The notes beneath the pieces are model-generated. The model did no database searches and was not told the origin of the DNA. It worked only from the letters and a program-made list of their open reading frames with translations. From positions 1 to 64,000 of the forward strand of contig CAUDQR010000003.1 of the NCBI GenBank assembly GCA_958451615.1: 64,000 bases of DNA, read 5' to 3'. A program made the translations under genes and the position numbers. The stretch comes from an uncultured Collinsella sp. (lineage in GTDB: Bacteria > Actinomycetota > Coriobacteriia > Coriobacteriales > Coriobacteriaceae). This document shows positions 1 to 8,632 of the stretch, in pieces. How positions within the stretch are numbered: position 1 is the stretch's first letter; each line of letters begins with the position of its first letter.

Positions 1-63
1 AGTTCCGCACGCAAAGGAGAGCACTTAATGTGCTCTCCGTCTTGCGCAGGACTGTAGAGCAGG
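1..63 (-). repeat. Hairpin family A, copy 1 (CACATTAAGTG heart), cut by window edge
   Basis: The plus strand shows GGAGAGCAC (16-24), loop TTAAT, GTGCTCTCC (30-38), a perfect 9-bp stem. A lower stem CGCAA/TTGCG lies outside it. Read on the minus strand it matches copies at 17287-17330 and 30378-30430, and it shares the 16-mer CTGCTCTACAGTCCTG with copy 2. The element lies just 3' of the minus-strand phosphatase gene. One flank is outside the window, so any long outer arm cannot be judged. Confidence 0.75.
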
Positions 64-142
64 GACCTTAATATATTTCTCCGGCCCTCCGCCGTGCTCG
101 GGAGACGACACGTTGATGTCTGCTTAACTCTGCTCGCTCAGG

Positions 143-769
143 CTAATGACTTTGTTGGGGGTCCACTATTTGCTGGAGGGTGAACTTGCATTGCATTGGC
201 TCGCCCTCTACTTGTGGCTTTGCCTCATCGAAATCAAAAATCATGATGGCGCAGTTGGGGAGTTTTGTTGGGAGCTCGAAGCCCTCTGGGGCTGCAGCCT
301 TGATGAATTGGCGGCTGGCGCTGCCGTGGCTTACTGCTAGGAGGGTTTCGATCCCCTCGGCGCCCATGAGATTGGTGAGGGTGGCTACCATGCGCTCCTG
401 CAGGGCATGACTTCCTTCTCCTCCAAAGGGGACCAAGTCCTCGCCGGGGTCCCAGACGTCGGTGGGTAGGGCGTCGTGGGGGCCTTCTTCGAAGGTGCCG
501 TAGCTGCGCTCGATGATGCCTTCGCAGGGCTCGACTGCTGCATCCCGGCCGAGGAGTTCGGTTGCGACGAGACTTGCCGTGTCCATGGCTCGGCCTAAGG
601 GCGAAGAGACCACTTTGTCGGGGACGACGCCGTGGGCTTTGAGCCATGCGGCTGCCATTCCCGCTTGCTTGCGGCCCAGATCGGTCAACGGAGAATCGCA
701 GCGGCCCTGGACGAGCTTTTTAACGTTGAATTCTGTCTGACCGTGGCGGAGTAGATACAGCTTCTTCAT
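143..769 (-). CDS. Histidine phosphatase (phosphoglycerate-mutase-like) family protein
   Basis: This 208-residue cytosolic protein begins with the family signature LRHGQTEFN, giving the phospho-accepting His9 within R8-H9-G10. Arg60 in SSPLGRAMDTA and His148 in AVSHGS complete the catalytic pocket typical of the superfamily. The length suits broad-specificity phosphatases (GpmB/CobC/PhoE-like), and the substrate cannot be read from sequence. It ends about 80 bp from a structured hairpin element and follows the CDF transporter gene on the same strand with a 39-bp gap, so the two may be cotranscribed. No sign of transfer or damage. The family call is firm; the metabolic role is open. Confidence 0.85.
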   Translation of the reverse strand: MKKLYLLRHGQTEFNVKKLVQGRCDSPLTDLGRKQAGMAAAWLKAHGVVPDKVVSSPLGRAMDTASLVATELLGRDAAVEPCEGIIERSYGTFEEGPHDALPTDVWDPGEDLVPFGGEGSHALQERMVATLTNLMGAEGIETLLAVSHGSASRQFIKAAAPEGFELPTKLPNCAIMIFDFDEAKPQVEGEPMQCKFTLQQIVDPQQSH

Positions 770-808
770 GCTCTCCCCTTCTGCATAACCTGCTTTGCCG
801 GCACAGCC

Positions 809-1969
809 TTACTCGTGGGTATGCCCTACGTAGTCTTCGTCGATCGTGATCTTGGCGACCGACTTGGGATATTCCGATTCGACCCGTTTCGCCAGCGCGC
901 GCTTCAGGTCCTCGGCGCTCATCGCCAAATCCGAGGGTCGCACGCAGTCAAAAATCACATTGGTGTGCGTGGGGCCCGGTACGCAACGCAAGTCGTGAAT
1001 CGAAAGGCGGCTATCAATCTCCTGAGCCATGGCGTGAATGCGCAAGCGCATGCTCGCCACTTTGGGGTCGTCGGTCACGATGGGGTCGTAATGGAGCGTG
1101 ACGATCATGCCGTCTTCGTTCCTAAACGACTGCTCGATGTTATCGAGCGTGTCGTGGCTTTCCAGCGGGCTTGCCTCGGCCGCCATCTCGGCGTGCGCGC
1201 TTGCAAACTTCCTGCCCGGACCGTAATCGTGAACCATTAGGTCATGAACACCCAAAACGCCGGGGTAGCTCATGATCTTGTCTCGGATGTGCTTGACCAA
1301 CTTGGGATCGGGTGCCTGGCCCAAAAGCGGGCTTACCGTATCCTGGATGAGCTCAAAGCCGCTCCAGCCAATATAGGCGCCAACGGCAAGGCCGACCCAT
1401 GCGTCAAGATTGATGTGCGTCACCTGCGAAACAATTGCGCACGCCAGCACAGCACCCGTAGCTAGGACATCGTTCTTTGAGTCCTGAGCGGTCGCATGCA
1501 GCGTCTCGGACTCAATACGATCGCCGAGCTTTTGGTTGAGGGCCGCCATCCAGAGCTTTACGACCATCGAAAGCACTAGAACCGCCACCAGGGCAAGCGA
1601 GAACTCGACAGGCTCGGGGTTGACAATTCGCTCAACCGAGGACTTCACCAGCTCAACGCCAATCAGCAGCACGAGCGCCGCCACGACCAGACCCGAGAGA
1701 TACTCGTAGCGGCCATGTCCGTAAGGATGCTCGGGGTCGGCCGGCTTGCCCGCCAGCTTAAAGCCAAGCACGCTCACGATGTTCGAGCTGGCATCGGACA
1801 GGTTGTTCATGGCGTCCGCCACAATCGAAACCGATCCCGACAGCACGCCAATTGCACCCTTCGCAGCGCAAAGCGCAACATTGGCGAGAATACACACTAT
1901 GCCCGTCAACGTTCCCACGCGCGCACGGTCGCCCTGCGCACGACGAACAATCCACTCGACCATCCTCAT
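809..1969 (-). CDS. Cation diffusion facilitator (CDF) metal exporter
   Basis: The 386-residue product has the CDF plan: about six membrane helices in the first 200 residues, then a soluble dimerisation domain. Metal-site signatures are visible as DAMNNLSDASS in an early helix and HATAQDSKND in a later one, resembling the paired metal-binding motifs of FieF/MamM-type transporters. The C-terminal part (about 205-385) is longer than in minimal CDFs. The family exports Zn(II), Fe(II), Mn(II) or related ions in exchange for protons; the metal is not predictable here. The gene starts near 1969 with only modest ribosome-binding sequence and lies upstream of the phosphatase gene. Confidence 0.88.
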   Translation of the reverse strand: MRMVEWIVRRAQGDRARVGTLTGIVCILANVALCAAKGAIGVLSGSVSIVADAMNNLSDASSNIVSVLGFKLAGKPADPEHPYGHGRYEYLSGLVVAALVLLIGVELVKSSVERIVNPEPVEFSLALVAVLVLSMVVKLWMAALNQKLGDRIESETLHATAQDSKNDVLATGAVLACAIVSQVTHINLDAWVGLAVGAYIGWSGFELIQDTVSPLLGQAPDPKLVKHIRDKIMSYPGVLGVHDLMVHDYGPGRKFASAHAEMAAEASPLESHDTLDNIEQSFRNEDGMIVTLHYDPIVTDDPKVASMRLRIHAMAQEIDSRLSIHDLRCVPGPTHTNVIFDCVRPSDLAMSAEDLKRALAKRVESEYPKSVAKITIDEDYVGHTHE

Positions 1970-2041
1970 CAGTCCCCACGGTACTACCTATATATCTATT
2001 GCTCAAACGGATTGTAGTGTAGCCACTTTGTCCTCCAGATA

Positions 2042-2074
2042 CAAAAAGGCCGCAGCCCACACGGGCCGCAGCCT
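2042..2074 (-). terminator. Rho-independent terminator downstream of EIIC gene
   Basis: On the minus strand GGCTGCGGCCC, loop GTGT, GGGCTGCGGCC pairs with nine Watson-Crick pairs and two G-U pairs and runs into TTTTTG. It lies just beyond the EIIC stop codon. Confidence 0.7.
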
Positions 2075-2081
2075 TGGAATA

Positions 2082-2108
2082 TGACAAAGGAATCGTCCTT
2101 TTGTCGCA
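2082..2108. repeat. Short REP-like palindrome, left bracket of the EIIC gene
   Basis: TGACAAAGG, a spacer, then CCTTTTGTCGCA forms an imperfect palindrome touching the 3' end of the EIIC gene. A related sequence in opposite orientation sits at 3345-3373 on the other side of the same gene. Confidence 0.5.
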
Positions 2109-2113
2109 CAGAT

Positions 2114-3328
2114 TTATGCGCTTGCTTCAGCAGCGCTCGCCACTGTTTCGAGCGAATCAGCTGCGTCTTCTGCCACCTGCATCTTTGTCGGCACCACGCC
2201 AAAACAGCAGCTCAGCGCCGCAGACACAGCAAATGCTGCGCCGCCGGCAGCGCAGCACCACAGCAGATTCGAGATGCCGCCCGTGGCAAAGCCAATGACC
2301 ATAAGAACATTCGTCATACCGATGGTATAAGCCGTAACGTGGCCTACGGCCGCAACAAGGCCTCCGACGGCGCCGCCAACGGCCATGCACGTCAGACACC
2401 TGCCATATTTAAAGCCGCATCCGTACAGCGCTGGCTCGCTTACGCCGCCAAGAATACCCGAGATTGAATAGCCCAGCATGAGCGCCTTCTCGTCCTTATC
2501 CGCAACGCGGAGCGACGCGCCAAAGGGCATACCCCAAACGGCGAACGTTGCCATCGTCGCGGCGATCAGGATGCACGAATCCGTTCCCACACTCATAAAC
2601 TGCGCATAGGCGAGCGATAGGACAACGTTGCTGACACCCGCGATCTTAAGAAACTCCCAGCCCGCGGCAAGCCCCATGAGCGTGAGCAGCGACACGATGC
2701 CACCGGAATTGCCAAGCATAAACATAAGCTGTCCCAACAGCATGCCCAGATAGCTGCCTGCCGGCGCCGTAACACACAGCGACACCGGAACCATGACAAG
2801 CATGGTTGCAAACGGTACAAAAGAAAACGCCACAGCCTGAGGGATAGTGCGCTTAAAGAAACGCTCCACCTGCCATAGCACGGGCACCGAGATGAGAACC
2901 GGAATAACAGTCGTCGTGTAATCGTTGACCGGCGCGGGAAGTAGACCATACACGAAAGTCATCGATGCCCCCGTCGTCGATGCGGCATCAACGAGCTTAA
3001 GCAGATCGGGCACAATCAATACGCCGCCCAGCATCATGCCCAGCTGCTCCGAGCAACCGAGCTGGCGGGCAGCGGCCCAACCAAGATAGATGGGCAAAAA
3101 GTAATAGCCAGCGTTATACAGCCAGCTGTAAAACAGGCGATAGATTTCGGAATCGGCAGGCCATAGACCAAGCATGCCTTCGCCCATAATGACGGCAACG
3201 GTGCGGAACAGCGCCGCGCAGACAATAAACGGCAACGCCGACATCATGCTTTTGGACAGATAGTCCACCACGGCCATGGCGTTTGATGAAACCGTCGTTG
3301 TAAACGAGGTGTTAGAAACTTGTGACAT
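2114..3328 (-). CDS. PTS transporter subunit EIIC (glucose/beta-glucoside superfamily), stand-alone
   Basis: I place the start at 3328 (MSQVSNTSF) because GGGAAAGG lies 8 nt upstream. The frame is open further upstream only because it overlaps accDA. The 404-residue product is an integral membrane sugar channel with about ten hydrophobic segments. The hallmark is GVSEPALYGCGFKYGRCL near the C-terminal third, matching the GxxEPAxYG sugar-binding loop of the beta-glucoside/sucrose EIIC group. No EIIB or EIIA domain is fused and none is adjacent; a free EIIA lies at 43817-44380. The substrate is unknown. The gene is bracketed by inverted palindromes (2082-2108 and 3345-3373), which hints that it arrived or moved as a unit. 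Confidence 0.85.
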   Translation of the reverse strand: MSQVSNTSFTTTVSSNAMAVVDYLSKSMMSALPFIVCAALFRTVAVIMGEGMLGLWPADSEIYRLFYSWLYNAGYYFLPIYLGWAAARQLGCSEQLGMMLGGVLIVPDLLKLVDAASTTGASMTFVYGLLPAPVNDYTTTVIPVLISVPVLWQVERFFKRTIPQAVAFSFVPFATMLVMVPVSLCVTAPAGSYLGMLLGQLMFMLGNSGGIVSLLTLMGLAAGWEFLKIAGVSNVVLSLAYAQFMSVGTDSCILIAATMATFAVWGMPFGASLRVADKDEKALMLGYSISGILGGVSEPALYGCGFKYGRCLTCMAVGGAVGGLVAAVGHVTAYTIGMTNVLMVIGFATGGISNLLWCCAAGGAAFAVSAALSCCFGVVPTKMQVAEDAADSLETVASAAEASA

Positions 3329-3344
3329 GGAACGCCTTTCCCAA

Positions 3345-3373
3345 TGTGACATGCGGACTGTCCCTTTGTCACA
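3345..3373. repeat. Short REP-like palindrome, right bracket of the EIIC gene
   Basis: TGTGACA, a spacer holding GACTGTCCC, then TTTGTCACA is a palindrome overlapping the accDA stop codon (3369-3371). Its reverse complement shares GACAAAGG and the GTCC step with the element at 2082-2108. Confidence 0.55.
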
Positions 3374-5093
3374 TCGTGCGGTACTGACCGATTGCGCGGT
3401 ACTTTTCGTAGCGGAGGTTTGTGAGGGTCGCGTCGTCGAGCTGCCCAAGCGTATCGAAGGCATCAAATGCCGAGGACATGACGACACCGGCGATCTCCTC
3501 ATGCGACAGGCCCCTATCGTCAACAATGCCGTCGATGATGCCGAGCGCCAACAGATCGGGGGCCGTGAGCTTAAGCGCCTCAGCGGCCTCATTCGCGCGC
3601 TCGGTATCCTTCCACAGGATCGACGCACAGGCCTCGGGGCTCACGACCGAATAGGCCGAGCTCGAGAGCATCAGGATGCGGTCGGCCACGGACAGCGCCA
3701 GCGCGCCACCAGAGCCGCCCTCGCCTGTCACCACCGAGACAATCGGCGTCTTAAGGCCGCTCATCTCCATGAGATTCTGGGCAATCGCCTCGCCCTGGCC
3801 GCGCTCCTCGGCACCGATGCCGCAAAACGCGCCCGAAGTATCAACCAGGCACAGAACCGGCCGACCAAATTTCTCGGCTTGGTGCATCAGGCGACGTGCC
3901 TTGCGGTAGCCCTCGGGATGTGCCATACCAAAGTTGCGACGCATGCGCTCTTTGGTCGTGGTACCGCGCTCGATGGCGATAACCGTCACGGGTCGCCCGT
4001 CTTTCCAGCCGATGCCGCCCACCACGGCAGCATCGTCGCCAAAGTAGCGGTCGCCGTGCAGCTCTACGAATCCGTCGAGACCCAACGAGATCATCTCGCC
4101 TGCCGTGGCGCGGTTCGCCGAGCGAGTCTGTTTGACGATTTCGAGCGCGCTTTTTGGTGCGGCCGAGCGCTTAAACAAGTGTCCCAGCTTTTTGTCGCGA
4201 CGACCCGTATGCACGATCTCATGCGGTGCCCCCAGGCCGGGCGCGTGCCCTTCGTGCAGCGCCAGCAGCTCGCCTACCGTGAGCGCAATCTCACCACGCG
4301 GAACAACGGCATCGCAAAAGCCGTGCTCCAGCAAAAACTCGGAACGCTGGAATCCCTTGGGCAGACGCTTGTGCATGTTCTGCTCGATCACGCGCGGGCC
4401 GGCAAATGCTGTCAGGGCATCGGGCTCGGCCAGGATAATGTCGCCCTCCATGGCAAAGCTCGCGGTTACGCCTCCGGTCGTGGGGTCGGTGAGCACCGTG
4501 ATGTACAGGCCGCCCGCCTCGCTGTGGCGCCTAACCGCCGCAGAAATCTTGGCCATCTGCATGAGCGAGGTCACGCCCTCCTGCATGCGGGCGCCGCCCG
4601 ATACGGTAAAGCCAACGACCGGCAGCCCCAACTCGGCCGCGCGCTCAAAGACACGACAGATCTTCTCGCCCACCACGGAGCCCATTGAGCCCATCATAAA
4701 GTTGGCATCCATAAAGAAGAGCGCGGTATCGCAGCCGCAGATTTTGCCCCTGCCGCACACAACGGCATCGCGCTCGCCCGAACGCTCGCTCACGCTCTTA
4801 AGCTTGTCGGCATAACCGGGAAACGAGAGGAAGTCCTTCGACGCCAGATTGGCATCCCATTCCTCAAAGGTACCCGCGTCGACCGTCATGCGCATGCGCG
4901 CGCGACCGCTCACGCGAAAGTGTTTGCCGCAACGGGGGCAGACCTCGAGGTTGTCGTGCAGGCGTGCCTCATCGATCACACGGCGGCACTCCGGGCACTT
5001 GATAAACACGTGGCGCGCGGGAAACTCGGCGCACGACTCGGTTATCGGCCCCTCGAGGACGTTGACCGTCTTCGCTTTTCTATTCATCAGCAT
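3369..5093 (-). CDS. accDA: Acetyl-CoA carboxylase carboxyltransferase, fused beta and alpha subunits
   Basis: The 574-residue protein joins both carboxyltransferase subunits that are separate in many bacteria. Residues about 30-60 carry the AccD zinc ribbon with paired cysteines (KCPECRRV, then EVCPRCGK). The AccD crotonase-fold core follows to about 290, and an AccA-like half begins near 300 (SALEIVKQTRSANRATAGE). The enzyme transfers the carboxyl group from carboxybiotin on AccB to acetyl-CoA, giving malonyl-CoA. It is the last gene of the fatty-acid operon and overlaps the end of accC by 14 nt. A second in-frame ATG at 5087 is an alternative start. Zn cysteines and both halves look intact. 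Confidence 0.93.
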   Translation of the reverse strand: MLMNRKAKTVNVLEGPITESCAEFPARHVFIKCPECRRVIDEARLHDNLEVCPRCGKHFRVSGRARMRMTVDAGTFEEWDANLASKDFLSFPGYADKLKSVSERSGERDAVVCGRGKICGCDTALFFMDANFMMGSMGSVVGEKICRVFERAAELGLPVVGFTVSGGARMQEGVTSLMQMAKISAAVRRHSEAGGLYITVLTDPTTGGVTASFAMEGDIILAEPDALTAFAGPRVIEQNMHKRLPKGFQRSEFLLEHGFCDAVVPRGEIALTVGELLALHEGHAPGLGAPHEIVHTGRRDKKLGHLFKRSAAPKSALEIVKQTRSANRATAGEMISLGLDGFVELHGDRYFGDDAAVVGGIGWKDGRPVTVIAIERGTTTKERMRRNFGMAHPEGYRKARRLMHQAEKFGRPVLCLVDTSGAFCGIGAEERGQGEAIAQNLMEMSGLKTPIVSVVTGEGGSGGALALSVADRILMLSSSAYSVVSPEACASILWKDTERANEAAEALKLTAPDLLALGIIDGIVDDRGLSHEEIAGVVMSSAFDAFDTLGQLDDATLTNLRYEKYRAIGQYRTM

Positions 5094-6423
5094 AGAGATG
5101 CCCCATCAGATCGGTGTGATACATGCCCGACAAGAACTCGTCGTTTGCCAGCACGTCGAGCTGAAGCTCGCTGTTTTCGCTCACGCCCTCAATCACGAGC
5201 TCGCCCAGGGCCGAACGCATCTTGCGAATGGCGCCGTCACGCGTGGGCGCACACACGATGAGCTTGCCAAGCATGGAGTCGTAGTACGGCGGAACGTTCG
5301 CACCGGTAAACATGGCGGAATCCCAGCGCACGCGCGGACCACCCGGCACACGCAACGCGGTGACCGTTCCGCATGACGGCAGAAAGTCCGGCGTTTCGGC
5401 ATTGATGCGGCACTCCATGGCGTGGTTGCGAACCGGCATGTCCTCCTGCTCAAAGGGCAGAGGCTGGCCGGCTGCCACGCGTAGCTGCCACTTGACCAAG
5501 TCGGTATCGGTCACAAACTCCGTAACCGGATGCTCCACCTGCAAGCGCGTGTTCATTTCCATGAAGTAGAAATTGCCGTCGTCCGAATACAGGAACTCGA
5601 TGGTACCGGCTCCTTCGTAGCCGACGGCACGAGCCAGGTCACGCGCTGCCTTGTGCATGTGAGCACGAATGTCGTCGTGTCCGTCGAGGCACGGCGCGGG
5701 GCTCTCCTCGATCAGCTTTTGGTTGCGACGCTGAACCGAGCACTCGCGCTCGCCGAGCGAAAACACATGGCCCTGTTTATCGGCCATAATCTGCACCTCA
5801 ACGTGGTGCGCCGGCGCGACGAACTTCTCCATGTAGCACTCGCCGTCGCCAAAGACGGCCTCGCCCTCGGCACGTGCCTCGATGAACGCCTTTGCCGCAT
5901 CTTCCACGCGCTCGACCTTGCGAATGCCGCGACCGCCACCGCCGGCGCGCGCCTTAATAAGCACGGGGCAGCCAATGCGCTCGGCCTCGGCCGTTGCCTC
6001 CTCGGGACTTTTGAGCAAATCGCAGCCCGGCACGATGGGCACGCCCGCCGCGGCGGCCGTTCGACGCGCGGCGTCCTTGTCGCCCATGCTGTCGATCACC
6101 TTGGCCGAAGGACCGACAAACGCCAGGCCATACTTGTCGCAGTCGCGCACGAAGCTCGCCTTCTCGGAAAAGAAGCCATAGCCGGGATGAATTGCCTTTG
6201 CCCCCGACTTCACGGCACAGGTGAGCACGGCATCGTCGTTGAGGTAGCTCTCGGCAAGACGCGGGCCACCGATGCAATACGCCTCGTCGGCAAGCTGCAC
6301 GTGCAGCGCGTCCGCATCGGCCGTGGAATAAACGGCGACGGTCTTGATGCCCATATCGCGGCACGCGCGGATAACACGGACCGCGACTTCTCCGCGGTTG
6401 GCGATGAGCACTTTGTCGAACAT
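5080..6423 (-). CDS. accC: Acetyl-CoA carboxylase biotin carboxylase subunit
   Basis: The start at 6423 gives MFDKVLIANRGEVAVRVIRA, the conserved AccC N-terminus, with GGAAGG placed upstream; the frame is open beyond it without family similarity. The 447-residue length is normal. The ATP-grasp domain shows the glycine-rich loop KARAGGGGRGIRKV near residue 160 and the catalytic region MEMNTRLQVEHPVTE near 290. The enzyme uses ATP and bicarbonate to carboxylate biotin on AccB. It sits between fabZ and accDA in the operon and overlaps accDA by 14 nt, consistent with translational coupling of partner subunits. Confidence 0.96.
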   Translation of the reverse strand: MFDKVLIANRGEVAVRVIRACRDMGIKTVAVYSTADADALHVQLADEAYCIGGPRLAESYLNDDAVLTCAVKSGAKAIHPGYGFFSEKASFVRDCDKYGLAFVGPSAKVIDSMGDKDAARRTAAAAGVPIVPGCDLLKSPEEATAEAERIGCPVLIKARAGGGGRGIRKVERVEDAAKAFIEARAEGEAVFGDGECYMEKFVAPAHHVEVQIMADKQGHVFSLGERECSVQRRNQKLIEESPAPCLDGHDDIRAHMHKAARDLARAVGYEGAGTIEFLYSDDGNFYFMEMNTRLQVEHPVTEFVTDTDLVKWQLRVAAGQPLPFEQEDMPVRNHAMECRINAETPDFLPSCGTVTALRVPGGPRVRWDSAMFTGANVPPYYDSMLGKLIVCAPTRDGAIRKMRSALGELVIEGVSENSELQLDVLANDEFLSGMYHTDLMGHLYADE

Positions 6424-6433
6424 GAAGCCTTCC

Positions 6434-6856
6434 TTAACTTTCGTGCATGAGTGCAAAAGACATATCGGCGCGGCAGCAAACCTCACCATTGACGCTCGCA
6501 GTACCCGTCGCAAAGCGGAACGGCCCGCGCGCACGCGTGATGGTGCACACCAGATCAACCGTGTCGCCCGGGCGCACCGGACGCTTAAAGCGCACCTTAT
6601 CGAGGCTCGTATAGAACGGCGTCGCGCCGCGCGCCTCCTCGTCGCCCATCAGCAGCACGCAACAGTTTTGGGCGAGCATCTCGCACTGAATCACGCCGGG
6701 GACTACCGGGTTTCCCGGAAAATGCCCCTGCAAAAAGTACTCGTCACCCGTAATCGTGATCTTGCCGTGGGCCTCGTCGCCCACCAGCTCGGCCTCGTCG
6801 AGCAAAAGCATCGGTTCGCGATGCGGCAACAGCTTCTTGAGCTCTTCTTTGTTCAT
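6434..6856 (-). CDS. fabZ: 3-hydroxyacyl-ACP dehydratase FabZ
   Basis: This 140-residue hot-dog-fold enzyme dehydrates 3-hydroxyacyl-ACP to trans-2-enoyl-ACP. LPHREPMLLLD near the N-terminus and GHFPGNPVVPGV (catalytic His within GHFPG) are the family signatures, and the downstream Glu lies in VIQCEMLAQ. I chose the ATG at 6856 because AGGTGAT is spaced 5-6 nt upstream; a GTG at 6865 directly after the accB stop is possible but has no room for its own binding site. It is placed between accB and accC, with only a 10-nt gap to accC. Confidence 0.95.
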   Translation of the reverse strand: MNKEELKKLLPHREPMLLLDEAELVGDEAHGKITITGDEYFLQGHFPGNPVVPGVIQCEMLAQNCCVLLMGDEEARGATPFYTSLDKVRFKRPVRPGDTVDLVCTITRARGPFRFATGTASVNGEVCCRADMSFALMHES

Positions 6857-6865
6857 GGATATCAC

Positions 6866-7342
6866 CTATCCGATCCTCATGAGGCAGCTGCCAAACTCCA
6901 CAAGGTCGCCGTCGGCCACGCAGATCTCGAGCACCTCGCCATCCGCCTCTGCCGTTACCTCGTTGAGAACCTTCATGGCCTCGATGATGCAGAGGGTCTC
7001 GCCGGCCTTGACCTTGGAGCCCACGTGCACAAACGGCTCGTCGCCCGGCGCCGGGGCAGTATAGAAAACGCCGACCATGGGAGCGGTCACCTCGGTGCCC
7101 TTGGGCTCCGGTGCGGCGGCAGGCGCCTGCGCGGCGGGCTCCGGTGCGGCGGCAGGCATGGCGACAGGAGCCACCGCCGGAGCAGTCACGGCACCCGGCA
7201 TAGGCATGGGCACGGCAACCGGCTGCGCGGCGCTCGCGCGCTCGAGTTCGACCGCGGTGCCATCGGGCTCCTCAACGCGTACGCGCGTGAGGCCGCGGTC
7301 CTCCATAACATCGGCTATCTCGGCAAGTCTTTTGGAATCCAT
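6866..7342 (-). CDS. accB: Biotin carboxyl carrier protein of acetyl-CoA carboxylase
   Basis: The 158-residue protein has a short N-terminal region, an Ala/Pro-rich flexible linker (about residues 38-80) and a C-terminal biotinyl domain. The biotin attachment lysine is in CIIEAMKVLNEV, the canonical EAMK motif. It carries carboxybiotin between AccC and AccDA, and it is the expected substrate of the BirA ligase encoded divergently at 12721-13497. The stop codon adjoins the fabZ start region and the gene lies 3 nt downstream of fabF, indicating tight operon packing. Confidence 0.95.
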   Translation of the reverse strand: MDSKRLAEIADVMEDRGLTRVRVEEPDGTAVELERASAAQPVAVPMPMPGAVTAPAVAPVAMPAAAPEPAAQAPAAAPEPKGTEVTAPMVGVFYTAPAPGDEPFVHVGSKVKAGETLCIIEAMKVLNEVTAEADGEVLEICVADGDLVEFGSCLMRIG

Positions 7343-7345
7343 GCT

Positions 7346-8593
7346 CTAGCTCCTCGTATATCTACGCAGCGCGATGGCGGCGTTGTGCCCGCCAAAGCCC
7401 AGGTTTGTCGAAAGCGCCCAGGTAAGGTCGGCGCGAACCGCGCGATTGGGCGTGTAGTCAAGATCGCAGGCGGGATCGGGCGTGTGGTAGTTAATGGTCG
7501 GCGGCACCACGCCCTGCTCGAGCGCCATGGCGCAGGCCATGACCTCGATGGCACCCGTGGCACCGATCATGTGCCCGGTCATCGACTTAGTCGACGAGAC
7601 GTGCGCGGCGCGTGCCGCGTCCTCGCCGAGCGCACGCTTTATGCCCGCCGTCTCGGACGAATCGTTGAGCTTGGTCGAGGTGCCGTGAGCGTTGATGTAG
7701 AGGCCCTCGGAAGGCTTAACGTCGCCCTCGGCCACCGCCAGCGATATCGCACGGGCAATGCCGGCGGCATCGGGGTCGGGGCTCGTAATGTGATAGGCAT
7801 CATCGGTGTTGCCGTAGCCCACGACCTCGGCATAAATGTGCGCACCGCGCGCCTGCGCATGCTCCATGCTCTCGAGTACCAGCACGCAGGCGCCCTCACC
7901 CATCACAAAGCCATCGCGGTCTGCGTCGAACGGGCGGCAGGCCGTCGCGGGATCGGGGTTGGTGGTCAATGCGCGGCAGGACGTAAAGCCTGCAACAGCA
8001 TCGGGGATAATGGCCGCCTCGGCGCCGCCCGCGAGGATCGCGTCGGCATAGCCGTGCTTGATGGCGCGGAACGCCTCGCCCACCGCATGGGCCGAGGTCG
8101 CGCAAGCAGTCACGACTGGCAGGGTCGGTCCCTTTGCCTTGTGGCGGATCGCGATATTGCCCGAAGCCATGTTGGGGATCATCATCGCAATCATATAGGG
8201 CGATGCGCGGCGAGGTCCACGATCGGCGATCGTGTGGACGTTGTCGACGAGCGTCGTCATGCCGCCCACGCCCGAGCCCACGTAGACGCCCAGGCGCTCA
8301 CGATCGATGGCGCCTTCGACATCAAAGCCCGCATCGTGCATTGCCTCGTCCGAAGCCGCCATCGCAAACTGAACGCAGGGGTCCAGATGCTTGGCGTCAC
8401 GCTTGCCAAAGTACTCGTTGCCGTCAAAGCCCTTGACTTCGGCCGCCACCTTGACGGTAAACGCATCGGTATCGAAGTGCGTGATCGGGCCGATGCCACA
8501 GGTCCCGGCGCACATGGCCGCCCAGGTGGCAAGCGCGGTGTTGCCGAGCGGCGATACGGCACCGATGCCGGTGATTGCAACTCTCTGTTCCAT
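7346..8593 (-). CDS. fabF: 3-oxoacyl-ACP synthase II (FabF)
   Basis: The 415-residue condensing enzyme elongates acyl-ACP with malonyl-ACP. The Cys-His-His triad is visible: Cys in VTACATSAHA, His in NAHGTSTKLND and His in GHMIGATGA. I prefer the second of two adjacent ATGs (MEQRVAITGIGAVSP, start 8593), since GAGGAG is then 6 nt upstream; the longer form from 8611 would place the binding site inside the frame. It follows fabG and precedes accB. The length and the GFGGHNA C-terminal motif are typical. Confidence 0.95.
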   Translation of the reverse strand: MEQRVAITGIGAVSPLGNTALATWAAMCAGTCGIGPITHFDTDAFTVKVAAEVKGFDGNEYFGKRDAKHLDPCVQFAMAASDEAMHDAGFDVEGAIDRERLGVYVGSGVGGMTTLVDNVHTIADRGPRRASPYMIAMMIPNMASGNIAIRHKAKGPTLPVVTACATSAHAVGEAFRAIKHGYADAILAGGAEAAIIPDAVAGFTSCRALTTNPDPATACRPFDADRDGFVMGEGACVLVLESMEHAQARGAHIYAEVVGYGNTDDAYHITSPDPDAAGIARAISLAVAEGDVKPSEGLYINAHGTSTKLNDSSETAGIKRALGEDAARAAHVSSTKSMTGHMIGATGAIEVMACAMALEQGVVPPTINYHTPDPACDLDYTPNRAVRADLTWALSTNLGFGGHNAAIALRRYTRS

Positions 8594-8632
8594 CATGGTC
8601 TCCTCATCCAAGCCGTTCTTCGGCCCTGGTTT

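Noticed and set aside
3329-3628. 100-residue N-terminal extension of the EIIC frame
   Set aside because: It overlaps the end of accDA in another frame, is Arg/Ser-rich and would place a polar segment before the first membrane helix. GGGAAAGG supports the start at 3328.
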